A DNA stretch of 64,000 nucleotides from Eubacteriales bacterium (lineage in GTDB: Bacteria > Bacillota > Clostridia > Lachnospirales > Lachnospiraceae): contig JAUNGC010000017.1 of assembly GCA_030524745.1 (NCBI GenBank), positions 1 to 64,000 of the forward strand, read 5' to 3'. Positions 17,883 through 26,677 of the stretch are shown here, piece by piece. The translations under genes and the position numbers were made by a program. How positions within the stretch are numbered: position 1 is the stretch's first letter; each line of letters begins with the position of its first letter. The notes beneath the pieces were generated by a model. It saw only the letters and a list, made by a program, of their open reading frames with translations. It had not been told where the DNA came from and did no database searches.

Positions 17883-18545
17883 TCATTTCTGCTCTTCCAG
17901 AAGAATTTTCATCAGTTCCGCCGCGTTCCGGCCCGGATCTTTAAAAACCGACGATCCTGCCACAAGCACATTCGCTCCTGCCTGCAGAACCTCCCTCGCA
18001 TTTTCAGCGGAGATTCCGCCATCCACCTCCAGGTCCATGCATAGTCCCTTCTGCGCGATCATTTCCGCAGCTTTTGCGATCCGCCCGGTGGACTCCGGGG
18101 TATACTTCTGCCCTCCGAATCCCGGCTCCACGCTCATAATCAACAACAGTTCAATCTTGTCCAGATACTCCTCCACCGCTTCCACCGGGGTTCCGGGTTT
18201 AATGGAGAGACCTGCTTTACAGCCATATCTGTGAATCAGATCAATCGTTTCCCGCGCATCCACGCAGGCTTCCAGATGCACCGTGATGATGTCCGCACCC
18301 GCTTTGGCAAAGGCTTCCACATATCTGTGCGGCTCTACGATCATAAGATGGACGTCCAGCACCATATCGCAGGATCTGCGAATGGATTCCACCACGCATA
18401 CCCCATAAGACAGAGAAGGAACAAAAACTCCATCCATCACATCAATATGCAGATATTTGGCTCCGGCATCCGAAACCTCTTTCACCTGTTCTCCCAACCG
18501 CATAATATCTGCGGAGAGAATGGAAGGGGCCAATATATTTTCCAT
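17883..18545 (-). CDS. rpe: Ribulose-phosphate 3-epimerase
   Basis: This 220-residue TIM-barrel enzyme interconverts ribulose-5-phosphate and xylulose-5-phosphate. Signature segments are APSILSADIMRLGEQ, HIDVMDGVFVPS (metal-binding His and Asp), HLMIVEPHRY and the phosphate loop region EVDGGIS followed by VAGSSVF. Start 18545 is favoured by GAGAGG upstream. It follows the two transketolase subunit genes, which use xylulose-5-phosphate, so the three form one non-oxidative pentose phosphate operon. Confidence 0.95.
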   Translation of the reverse strand: MENILAPSILSADIMRLGEQVKEVSDAGAKYLHIDVMDGVFVPSLSYGVCVVESIRRSCDMVLDVHLMIVEPHRYVEAFAKAGADIITVHLEACVDARETIDLIHRYGCKAGLSIKPGTPVEAVEEYLDKIELLLIMSVEPGFGGQKYTPESTGRIAKAAEMIAQKGLCMDLEVDGGISAENAREVLQAGANVLVAGSSVFKDPGRNAAELMKILLEEQK

Positions 18546-18637
18546 ACAAAACCTCTCTATCATTCAGAATGCCTGTGCCGGAATTCAATCCGTCACAGGC
18601 TCCCTGTCATCCCATAATATTTCAAAATCCGCAGATA

Positions 18638-19579
18638 CTATTTTAAGAATTCTCTGACCTGTTTGAAAACGCCTTTACCGTCCAGTTCGTACCACTCCAT
18701 CAGTACGGAAGCGGAGCCGGATTGTCCGAATTCATCCCGGATCCCGATTCTGTATACTGGCGCCGGGAAGCTCTCCGCCAACGCTTCGCACACCGCGCTT
18801 CCCAATCCGCCGATAATGGAATGCTCTTCCGCGGTTACGACCTTCCCTGTCTTCTTCGCGCTCTTTACAATCAACTCAGAATCCAGCGGCTTGATCGTAC
18901 ATATATTAATCACTTCAGCGCTGATCCCTTCTGCCGCAAGCATTTCGGCCGCTTCCAGCGCGGAATTCACCATAATCCCCGTCGCCACAATGGTCACGTC
19001 GCTGCCTTCGCGCAGCAGCGTACCCTTCCCCATCTCGAAATGATACTCCGCATTGTCATTGATGACCGGCACGGCCGCACGGCCAAACCTCATGTATACG
19101 GGCCCTTCATACTCCAGCGCCGCCAACACGCATGCCCTGGCTTCCACCGCATCGGAAGGGTTTAAAATGGTCATTCCCGGAATTGTCCGCATCAGCGCGA
19201 TGTCCTCATTACACTGGTGAGACGCACCGTCCTCTCCCACGGTGATTCCCGCATGAGTCGCGCCGATTTTTACATTCAGGTGCGGATACCCAATGGAATT
19301 TCTCACCTGCTCATAAGCGCGCCCTGCTGCGAACATCGCAAAAGAACTTGCCACCGGAATCTTTCCTGCCAGCGACAGTCCCGCCGCTATACACATCATA
19401 TTTGCTTCCGCAATCCCGCAGTCAATATGCCGTTCCGGAAATCTTTTCTTAAAAACCTCTGTTTTAGTCGCTCCCGCAAGATCCGCATCCAGCACTACCA
19501 GATCCGGACATTTCTCTCCAAACTCCACCAAGGCACTTCCGAAAGCTTCCCTGGTTGCGATTTTCTTTACTTCTGACAT
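18638..19579 (-). CDS. Transketolase, C-terminal subunit
   Basis: A 313-residue protein holding the pyrimidine-binding and C-terminal domains of a split transketolase. It contains the catalytic-type glutamate segment DCGIAEANMMCIAAGLS, the THAGITVGEDGASHQ loop and the C-terminal TAEEHSIIGGLGSAVCE region. With the N-terminal subunit it transfers two-carbon units between sugar phosphates using thiamine diphosphate. Its start overlaps the upstream subunit by 13 bp, consistent with translational coupling and 1:1 production. Confidence 0.95.
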   Translation of the reverse strand: MSEVKKIATREAFGSALVEFGEKCPDLVVLDADLAGATKTEVFKKRFPERHIDCGIAEANMMCIAAGLSLAGKIPVASSFAMFAAGRAYEQVRNSIGYPHLNVKIGATHAGITVGEDGASHQCNEDIALMRTIPGMTILNPSDAVEARACVLAALEYEGPVYMRFGRAAVPVINDNAEYHFEMGKGTLLREGSDVTIVATGIMVNSALEAAEMLAAEGISAEVINICTIKPLDSELIVKSAKKTGKVVTAEEHSIIGGLGSAVCEALAESFPAPVYRIGIRDEFGQSGSASVLMEWYELDGKGVFKQVREFLK

Positions 19580-20406
19580 AACGCTTCACCAATCCTTTCC
19601 AGATCTGCCATGGCGATCTCATATTGCTCGTCATTGGGCGCTTTGCCATGCCACCCTGCTTCTCCTTCCATGAAAGAAACCCCTTTTCCCTTTAATGTAT
19701 GGGCGACAATAGCAACAGGCATTCCTTTTACTTTGCGCGCTTCTTCAAAAGCGGTTCTGATCTGTTCCATATCATTGCCGTCCGCCAGATCAATTACATG
19801 GAAATTGAAAGCTTCAAATTTCTTATCAATAGGATAGGGAGAGCAGACGTCTTCGATGTCGCCGTCTATCTGCAAGCCGTTGTTGTCCACGATGACCACA
19901 AGATTATCCAGCTTTCGGTGTCCGGCAAACATCGCCGCTTCCCACACCTGTCCTTCCTGTATTTCCCCATCGCCAAGCAACGTGTAAACGCGGAAATCCT
20001 GTCCGGACATCTTCGCTCCCAGCGCCATGCCGACCGCAGCGGAAATGCCCTGGCCCAAAGAGCCGGTTGACATATCGACGCCCGGCACATGCTGCAGGCA
20101 GGGATGTCCCTGCAGATAGGAACCCAGATGGCGCAGCGTGGTCAGATCCTCCACCGGGAAAAATCCCCTGTGCGCCAACGCTGCATACAGGCCCGGGGCC
20201 GTATGCCCTTTGGACAACACGAAACGGTCGCGGTTCTCCATCTTCGGATTGGCAGGATCAATATTCATTTCTTCAAAATAAAGATAAGTAAAAATATCTG
20301 CTGCAGACAATGACCCGCCGGGATGACCGGCCTTTGCGCTATGCACAGATATGATAATGCCTTTGCGAACCTCATTAGCCATTCTGGAAAGTTCCAGATT
20401 ATTCAT
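19567..20406 (-). CDS. Transketolase, N-terminal subunit
   Basis: A 279-residue protein with the thiamine-diphosphate-binding domain of a split transketolase. SAKAGHPGGSLSAADI is near residue 20. The cofactor/metal motif GDGEIQEGQVWEAAMFAG continues to DNNGLQIDG. The split form is common in Clostridia and archaea, so it is not a broken gene. First gene of the tkt-rpe operon; RBS GGGAGGAAATCC. Confidence 0.95.
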   Translation of the reverse strand: MNNLELSRMANEVRKGIIISVHSAKAGHPGGSLSAADIFTYLYFEEMNIDPANPKMENRDRFVLSKGHTAPGLYAALAHRGFFPVEDLTTLRHLGSYLQGHPCLQHVPGVDMSTGSLGQGISAAVGMALGAKMSGQDFRVYTLLGDGEIQEGQVWEAAMFAGHRKLDNLVVIVDNNGLQIDGDIEDVCSPYPIDKKFEAFNFHVIDLADGNDMEQIRTAFEEARKVKGMPVAIVAHTLKGKGVSFMEGEAGWHGKAPNDEQYEIAMADLERIGEALCQK

Positions 20407-20567
20407 GTGGATTTCCTCCCTTTTATTTCAAATAAGATAAAAATGTGCGCAAACATCCATATAACTTGTACCACACTTTATACGGGCCGGTCAAGCCTTT
20501 TTCCCAACTCTTTCATATCCGGAACGCCCGGTTCATAAAATGATAAAAAACTCTCAGGACTTTCATC

Positions 20568-22571
20568 TTGAAAAAATTACGCTATTTTCTCCCCTGTTTT
20601 CTTCTGATCCCCCTGTTGCTTGCCGGCATTTATTTCTCCCACGGCTTCGACCGGATTGTGTTCCATAAAATGACGGAAGATTTCTTTTCCGAAACGCTCA
20701 GGTCGGATGCTCTGAGCCTTCATTTTACGCTGGCGCATCCGGAAAATTTTGATATCGCGCTGACAAGCGCTTCTCTTCCGGTCTATTCCGAAGCCTCCTC
20801 CCGCCGCTCCGAACAGGCTGCGCAGAACTTTTTCGACCGCCTTTCCCGGATCAATCCCAATCGCCTGAAAGAAGAAGAACGCTATACCTACGATCTTCTT
20901 TATTCTTATCTGGAACAGGAAATTGAGGGACAAAACTTTCTTTATTATGAAGAGCCCCTTTCCCCTTCCTCCGGCATGCAAAGCGAACTCCCTCTGCTGT
21001 TCGCAGAATATACTTTCCGAAATAAAGGCGATGTAGAAACCTATCTGTCCCTTCTGGAGTCAGTCTCCCCCTATCTGCAGGGTCTTTCTGACTATGAAGC
21101 AGAAAAAGCGCAGGCCGGACTTTTTATGTCCGTCGCCGACGCTCAAAACGTCATAACCCAGTGCGACGAAATTATTGACGCCTCCTCCCTTTCCTGCGGC
21201 AGTCATTTCTTACAGACCACGTTTCAAATCCGGCTGGAAAAACTCTGCCAGGATCAGGAAATCACGGAACAGGAAAAAGAATATTATCTTGGGGAAAACG
21301 ACCGGATACTGACAACCATTGTCCTGCCCGCATACGCAAAACTGGGAGACGACCTGACATTGCTCGCCGGAAAAGGGCTCTATGACGGCGGCCTTTGCGA
21401 AAAGCCTGACGGCAGGGACTATTATGCCTGGCTGGTTGCCCGCACCACGGGCTCCACGCAGGATACGGAAGGTATTTATGTGCTTTTACAGAGAAATTTT
21501 CAAAAGAACTTTTCAGAATTGAAAGATCTGATCCTCAGATACCGGGAACTGACGGGCAATTCCCCGGACCCGGCGCTTCTTTCCGACAACTTCCCGCTCT
21601 CTGATCCGTCCGATATTCTGGCTGATCTCCAGATAAAAATGCAAAATGATTTTCCCGCGCTTTCCGGGCTGTCCTCCGAAACGGTCAACTGCACGATCAA
21701 GAATGTGGATCCTGCGCTGGAATCCTATACCAGTCCGGCATTTTATATGACGCCTCCTATCGACGATCTGTTCCAAAACACCATCTGCATCAACCGCGCT
21801 TCCACCTCCGAAGGAATCGAACTTTATACCACGCTGGCGCATGAAGGTTATCCGGGCCATCTCTACCAGTCGGTGTATTCCTCGCTCTACGCTTCCATTG
21901 CGCAAAAACAGCCGGTACGGGAACTTTTATACTACGGCGGTTACGTGGAAGGATGGGCCTATTATACGGAACGGCTTTCCTATGATTATGCTTCCGCGTT
22001 AATAGACGGCGCGGACTCCCATTCCGCCACGACCCTGCTCTGCCGCATCTGCAGTCTCCAAAGGGATCTTCAGATCAACCTCTTTTCCCTGCTGGATATT
22101 TCCCTGCACTATTACGGCGCTTCCAAAGAAGAGATTCTCAGTTCCCTGTGCTCTTTTGGCCTTTCAGAAGAAGGGGCGGAACAGATTTATAATTATATCC
22201 GCACTTCCCCTGCTGTCTATCTGAAATATTTTGTCGGTTATCTCGAAATGACCGCATTGAAAAACAGGGCGAAAGCGCAATGGGGCGAAGACTATTCCCC
22301 GCTGAAATTTCATCAGTTTGTGCTGGAAGCGGGACCGTCGGATTTTACAAATCTGACCAGGCGCTTAAAAAGTACCGGCGCTTCCCCTTCCGCATCGCGC
22401 CGGAGCGCGGCATCCTCGTCCCGGGTGCCGCGCCAATCATCAGGCTTTGTACGGACGGTCCCTCCGCTTTTTCACGTCTCTTCTTCCAGCATCGACTCAA
22501 TATATCCCCTGTCCCATAAAAGAATCTTCAGCTTCTTTGCCGCTTCCACCGCGGGCTGGGTAAAATACTGA
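20568..22571 (+). CDS. DUF885-family putative metallopeptidase with odd C-terminal tail
   Basis: The 667-residue product starts with a membrane anchor or signal (residues 5-25) and is followed by a helical DUF885 body. The zinc-type motif HEGYPGH (His-Glu-x3-His) is near residue 427, with a second segment YVEGWAYYTERL about 35 residues later. Function is probably extracytoplasmic peptidase. The start appears to be TTG at 20568 with a weak AGGA site. From about residue 603 the sequence becomes Ser/Arg-rich and unlike the family, and runs 100 bp into the convergent nuclease gene. This suggests a lost stop codon or frameshift near 22368. Confidence 0.8.
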   Translation: MKKLRYFLPCFLLIPLLLAGIYFSHGFDRIVFHKMTEDFFSETLRSDALSLHFTLAHPENFDIALTSASLPVYSEASSRRSEQAAQNFFDRLSRINPNRLKEEERYTYDLLYSYLEQEIEGQNFLYYEEPLSPSSGMQSELPLLFAEYTFRNKGDVETYLSLLESVSPYLQGLSDYEAEKAQAGLFMSVADAQNVITQCDEIIDASSLSCGSHFLQTTFQIRLEKLCQDQEITEQEKEYYLGENDRILTTIVLPAYAKLGDDLTLLAGKGLYDGGLCEKPDGRDYYAWLVARTTGSTQDTEGIYVLLQRNFQKNFSELKDLILRYRELTGNSPDPALLSDNFPLSDPSDILADLQIKMQNDFPALSGLSSETVNCTIKNVDPALESYTSPAFYMTPPIDDLFQNTICINRASTSEGIELYTTLAHEGYPGHLYQSVYSSLYASIAQKQPVRELLYYGGYVEGWAYYTERLSYDYASALIDGADSHSATTLLCRICSLQRDLQINLFSLLDISLHYYGASKEEILSSLCSFGLSEEGAEQIYNYIRTSPAVYLKYFVGYLEMTALKNRAKAQWGEDYSPLKFHQFVLEAGPSDFTNLTRRLKSTGASPSASRRSAASSSRVPRQSSGFVRTVPPLFHVSSSSIDSIYPLSHKRIFSFFAASTAGWVKY

Positions 22572-22948
22572 TTCGTCATCACCGCGCCGACCATTCTGTC
22601 ATAATATTCCCGTCCGGCGCAGGCTTCCTGCACGGCTTTCACCCCCACCGGGCTATCATAGCGTTTACACTGGACGGCATAAGTCACGCCGTCCTTCTCC
22701 GCCAGAACGTCCACTCCGTAATCTCCGCTGCCCTTTGTAACCTCCACTTCGTCAAACCCGTGATCTTCCAAAAGCTTCGCACAGAAATATTCAAATTCAT
22801 GGCCCTCCATCTCATCCAGTTCTTTTCCCTGAAACTTTTTCTTAAACTTTCTCGCATACAAAAAAGCAAACCATATGAAAAAAAGCACCAGCAAAACCGC
22901 CGCGGCGCTGATGATAACCAGAAATGTCTGTTGATCCGTCTGATTCAT
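22472..22948 (-). CDS. Membrane-anchored Mrr-type restriction endonuclease-like protein
   Basis: A 158-residue protein. Residues about 8-32 form one hydrophobic helix followed by a basic stretch (YARKFKKKF), so the nuclease domain should face the cytoplasm. The rest is an Mrr_cat-type PD-(D/E)xK fold: EFEYFCAKLLEDHGF, then GDYGVDVLAEKDG with the catalytic Asp and AVQCKRY with the Q-x-K pair. No methyltransferase or specificity subunit is adjacent. Related proteins may restrict modified DNA, but the role here is unknown. RBS GAGGTG. Confidence 0.88.
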   Translation of the reverse strand: MNQTDQQTFLVIISAAAVLLVLFFIWFAFLYARKFKKKFQGKELDEMEGHEFEYFCAKLLEDHGFDEVEVTKGSGDYGVDVLAEKDGVTYAVQCKRYDSPVGVKAVQEACAGREYYDRMVGAVMTNQYFTQPAVEAAKKLKILLWDRGYIESMLEEET

Positions 22949-23205
22949 TTTGTCACCTCAAAAAATTGCATTTATATCCACATCCGCAAACGCTCCGTCA
23001 AAAATGTTACAATATTCCCGGGACAATTACAATGTGTTTCGCATAAATTTTATTTTCAGCGGCTATGCTGCAATTTCCATCCTATTTCCATAACATTTAC
23101 ATTGCTATTGCTTACAGTTTATGGTAAGTTATGAACAGGCTCGCCGTTTTGGAGATCAAATTCCGGAAAATGCGGGCTTCAAGAAACAAAAGAGGGGATT
23201 TTTAT

Positions 23206-24582
23206 ATGGAAAAAAGAGAACGTTTTTCTTCCCGGCTGGGCTTCATCCTGATTTCAGCGGGATGTGCGGTCGGTCTCGGAAACGTGTGGCGTTTCCCTTA
23301 TATCACAGGTCAATACGGCGGCGCCGCATTTGTGCTGATTTACCTGTTGTTTTTAATCATTCTCGGCCTTCCCATCATGGTGATGGAATTTTCCGTCGGA
23401 CGGGCCAGCCAGAAGTCGGCCGCCCGTTCCTTCCACGTGCTGGAACCCAAAGGGAGCAAATGGCATCTGCAGGGCTATGCCTGTATGGCCGGAAATTATC
23501 TGCTGATGATGTTTTATACAACCGTGGGCGGCTGGATGATCGCGTATGTTTTTAAAATGCTGTTCGGCGAATTTGAAGGCCAAAGCGCGGAAAATGTGAG
23601 CGCAGTCTTCAACAGCATGCTTGGACAGCCCGGCTATATGACCGGATGGATGATTGCCGTCGTTTTACTCAGCTTTTTCATTTGCAGCCTGGGACTGCAA
23701 AACGGCGTGGAGCGCATCACCAAAGTGATGATGAGCTGCCTGTTCGTCATTCTTCTCATACTATGCGTCCGCAGCGTTACCTTGCCCGGCGCCATGGAAG
23801 GAATTCGCTTCTATCTGATTCCCGATTTTTCCAGAATGGTAGAACAGGGACTTGGCGAAGTGATTTTCGCCGCCATGGGACAGGCATTTTTCACACTGAG
23901 TCTCGGAATAGGCGCAATGGCCATTTTCGGCAGCTATATCAGCAAGGATCGTTCCCTGACAGGGGAATCCGTCAACATCTGCCTGCTGGATACCATGGTC
24001 GCTCTGCTCGCAGGTCTGATCATTTTTCCGTCCTGCTCCGCCTTTGGCGTGGACCCCGGGCAGGGTCCCGGCCTGGTTTTCATCACGCTGCCCAATATAT
24101 TCAATCAGATGACCGGAGGCAGAATTTTCGGCACCCTGTTTTTCGTGTTCATGACCTTTGCGGCACTGTCCACCATCATTGCTGTTTTTGAAAACATCAT
24201 CAGCTTTTCCATCGATCTGTTTGGCGTTTCCCGCAAAAAAGCGGTGTGGATGAACGCAATTGCCGTCATCGTGCTTTCTTTACCCTGCGTGCTGGGGTTC
24301 AATGCCTGGTCCTCCTTTGCGCCGCTCGGCAGCGGTTCTACAATTCAGGACCTGGAAGATTTTATCGTCTCCAACAACCTGCTTCCTCTGGGCAGCATGG
24401 TCTATTTGTTATTCTGTACGCAGAAAAAAGCCTGGGGCTGGGATAATTTCATAGCGGAAGCCGACGCCGGAAAAGGTCTTAAGTTTCCGAAATGGACACG
24501 CTTTTATGTCACCTGGATACTGCCCCTGATCGTTCTGTTCATTTTCGTCATGGGCTACTATCAGAAATTCTTCCAAAAATAA
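23206..24582 (+). CDS. Neurotransmitter:sodium symporter (NSS/SNF) family transporter
   Basis: A 458-residue, roughly twelve-helix Na+-coupled transporter related to LeuT/TnaT, expected to import an amino acid. The hallmark first helix SAGCAVGLGNVWRFPY contains the unwound Na+/substrate site, followed by NGGG-like YGGAAFVLIY. Start 23206 has GAGGGGA upstream; the open frame extends 25 codons further without support. The 22949-23205 region upstream holds no other gene and no riboswitch that I recognise. Confidence 0.92.
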   Translation: MEKRERFSSRLGFILISAGCAVGLGNVWRFPYITGQYGGAAFVLIYLLFLIILGLPIMVMEFSVGRASQKSAARSFHVLEPKGSKWHLQGYACMAGNYLLMMFYTTVGGWMIAYVFKMLFGEFEGQSAENVSAVFNSMLGQPGYMTGWMIAVVLLSFFICSLGLQNGVERITKVMMSCLFVILLILCVRSVTLPGAMEGIRFYLIPDFSRMVEQGLGEVIFAAMGQAFFTLSLGIGAMAIFGSYISKDRSLTGESVNICLLDTMVALLAGLIIFPSCSAFGVDPGQGPGLVFITLPNIFNQMTGGRIFGTLFFVFMTFAALSTIIAVFENIISFSIDLFGVSRKKAVWMNAIAVIVLSLPCVLGFNAWSSFAPLGSGSTIQDLEDFIVSNNLLPLGSMVYLLFCTQKKAWGWDNFIAEADAGKGLKFPKWTRFYVTWILPLIVLFIFVMGYYQKFFQK

Positions 24583-24607
24583 AACTTTTTCTTTTCATCA
24601 CAAATAG

Positions 24608-24650
24608 AAAGAGCCTTCTGACGCCGCGTTGCAATCTGAAGGCTCTTTTT
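24608..24650 (+). terminator. Terminator of the NSS transporter gene
   Basis: Stem AAAGAGCCTTC (24608-24618) with GAAGGCTCTTT (24638 onward) ending in five T residues, shortly after the stop codon. Confidence 0.8.
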
Positions 24651-24719
24651 ATGCCGGCAGATATGTCCGCCAATCGCCGGGCAGCGCCCTGCAATCCGCT
24701 GACAACGGTCATATTACGC

Positions 24720-25154
24720 CTATTTTCTGCCTACGCCTTTCGGGAAAGGCTTATTCTTTTTCTTTTCGTCCAGAATTTGCTTCCTTGTGATAAATTTCTT
24801 TAAGAAGAACAGAATGTATCCTGCCTGCAAATAATCAAATTCCATGGACCATGTGATCGTTCCGAAAAATACCAGTTCCGACGCCAGATATATCAGAATA
24901 AAAACCGCCGGTATATATATCCCGTATTTGGGAAAATAGTTTGCATGCCATCCTACCACGGCCATAAAAATCTGATTCAGAATAAACAGACGTACAAATT
25001 CTCCCATCATCTGATTTTCTTCCGAAAGCTGCTGCAAAACCAGCGGAAGAAGAAAAAACAATACGACCGCGCCGCCCCCAAAAAGGAGCAGCCGTTTTTT
25101 GTTTCCTTCGCTCAACCCCTTCTTTTCGGTCTCTTTTGTTTTATTTTGTTCCAC
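24720..25154 (-). CDS. Small membrane protein of unknown function
   Basis: A 144-residue protein with three hydrophobic stretches (about 24-42, 55-75 and 80-105), flanked by a Lys/Glu-rich N-terminus and a basic C-terminal tail (ITRKQILDEKKKNKPF). I do not recognise a family. The start is a GTG at 25154 because AAAGGAGG lies at the right distance. An ATG eight codons earlier would place that same AAAGGAGG inside the coding sequence. No enzymatic motif is visible. Confidence 0.7.
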   Translation of the reverse strand: MEQNKTKETEKKGLSEGNKKRLLLFGGGAVVLFFLLPLVLQQLSEENQMMGEFVRLFILNQIFMAVVGWHANYFPKYGIYIPAVFILIYLASELVFFGTITWSMEFDYLQAGYILFFLKKFITRKQILDEKKKNKPFPKGVGRK

Positions 25155-25202
25155 GCTATATCCTCCTTTGTCATACAATAGACTCGCTATTCCGCTCCTT
25201 TA

Positions 25203-25225
25203 TATACGCTCCCCAGGAGCGTATA
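25203..25225. promoter_or_regulatory. Perfect 10-bp inverted repeat, operator-like
   Basis: TATACGCTCC (25203-25212), three bases, then GGAGCGTATA (25216-25225). It lies about 50 bp upstream of the small membrane protein gene and has no T run on either side, so it is more likely an operator than a terminator. The protein that would bind it is unknown. Confidence 0.45.
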
Positions 25226-25294
25226 ATAACTTTAATATGTTTACGATACCATAAAACGCCTCTTCTTGCAAACAGGTTTCCATTACCGCTATAC

Positions 25295-25325
25295 AAAAAG
25301 AGCGCCGCACCTATGTGCAGCGCCC
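25295..25325 (-). terminator. Terminator of the fructoside operon
   Basis: Stem GCGC-x-GCAC/GTGC-x-GCGC followed by five T residues on the minus strand, ten bases past the symporter stop codon. Confidence 0.7.
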
Positions 25326-25334
25326 GCTTCACGC

Positions 25335-26675
25335 TTAATTCTTCTTTCTCTGTGCCAGTTCCCGGTTCATCTGGTCATACTCTTTTTCAATCGTGTAAGG
25401 AATCATGAGCAGCATCTGTAAAATAGCCACAATAATCGGCATCCCGATATAAAGCGCCTTGATTACCGTTAGCGCAGAATCCGGCTGAACCTCCAGCGCG
25501 CCGTCATATTTTCCCCAGGAAAGCAGCGCGCCGATCAGCACGTTACCCAGCCCCATGCCAACCTTACATCCGAAACTCTGCGCACTGAACACAAGCCCTT
25601 CTGAACGCACGCCGGTTTTCCATTCACCATATTCCACGCTGTCACCGATGATGGCAAACTGTACGCCCATCACACACGCATAACCGATTCCCCGGATCAC
25701 GGAACTGACGACCAGCACCGGAGTTGATGTCATCGCCACTAAAAGCGGGATATAGCTGACCAGAATAATAATCCATCCTGCCAGATTTGTTTTCTTTTTC
25801 CCGATTTTTTTCACAATGGGAGCCATGATGAAGAAGAATACAATCATGGGCGCTATATACGCCGCATTGAGTATTCCAACCATATTCTCATCGTGCAGCA
25901 CCTGTACGCAAAAATAGCTGTTGATGGTCGAAATCGCCATATAAAACAGGCAGGTGCCGGTTCCGAGCAGCATGGAAATGATCCAGCATTTGTTTTTCAG
26001 AAGCGCCAGCAGCGCTGTCTTAACCGGAACGCTTTCCCGTTCCTTTGCCGCTACGCCCACCGTTTCCTTCGTGCCGGCAAAGCAGATCAGAAACAGCGCC
26101 GCGGCCGCTACGGAGAAAATACCGTAGGTGATCGTCCACGCCTGCCTGCCGCCGCCAAATGCGCTGATCAGGGGCAATGTCGCCGAAGTGATGATCAGGC
26201 TCGTGATCTGGGCGAAAATCTGTCTGAAAATATTGAGCACGCTTCTTTCATAAGAATCCTCCGTCATCAGAGTGCTTAACGACCCATAGGGCAGATTGAT
26301 CATGGTGTACATTGTCATGACCAGATTATAGGTCACAAAAATATAGACCACCTTAATCATTTCCGTGCTTTCCGGCACCGAAAACATCAGTGTCGTAGCA
26401 ATGGCAAAGGGAATCGCAATCCGCAAAAGCCAGGGTCTCGCTTTTCCAAAGCGGGATTTTGTATTGTCCACGATAAGCCCCATGATCAGATCGGACGCGC
26501 CGTCCAGAAATCTGGAGATCAGCATGATTACGCCGATAATCCCCGCATCTACATGCGCCACATCCGTATAGTACATCATCGCAAAGGCGCCAAGCGCCGC
26601 CCATACCACATTGCTGGCAGCATCGCCGCATGCATATGAAATTCTCTCGCTGAGTTTTAATCTTTTCTTTTCCAT
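25335..26675 (-). CDS. GPH-family sugar:cation symporter (MFS)
   Basis: A 446-residue, twelve-helix transporter of the glycoside-pentoside-hexuronide family (MelB type). Family signatures are ISYACGDAASN at the N-terminus, SRFLDGASDLIMGLIVDNTKSRFGKARPW (cation-site aspartates in DGASD and the loop SRFGKARPW) and LPYGSLSTLMT. It lies 2 bp behind the GH32 gene, so sucrose, a fructo-oligosaccharide or a related fructoside is the likely cargo. Start 26675 is preferred; an ATG at 26687 overlaps GH32 but has its purine tract too close. Confidence 0.9.
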   Translation of the reverse strand: MEKKRLKLSERISYACGDAASNVVWAALGAFAMMYYTDVAHVDAGIIGVIMLISRFLDGASDLIMGLIVDNTKSRFGKARPWLLRIAIPFAIATTLMFSVPESTEMIKVVYIFVTYNLVMTMYTMINLPYGSLSTLMTEDSYERSVLNIFRQIFAQITSLIITSATLPLISAFGGGRQAWTITYGIFSVAAAALFLICFAGTKETVGVAAKERESVPVKTALLALLKNKCWIISMLLGTGTCLFYMAISTINSYFCVQVLHDENMVGILNAAYIAPMIVFFFIMAPIVKKIGKKKTNLAGWIIILVSYIPLLVAMTSTPVLVVSSVIRGIGYACVMGVQFAIIGDSVEYGEWKTGVRSEGLVFSAQSFGCKVGMGLGNVLIGALLSWGKYDGALEVQPDSALTVIKALYIGMPIIVAILQMLLMIPYTIEKEYDQMNRELAQRKKN

Positions 26676-26677
26676 CG

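Noticed and set aside
25203-25225. Palindrome considered as a terminator
   Set aside because: There is no T run on either side; listed as an operator-like repeat instead.
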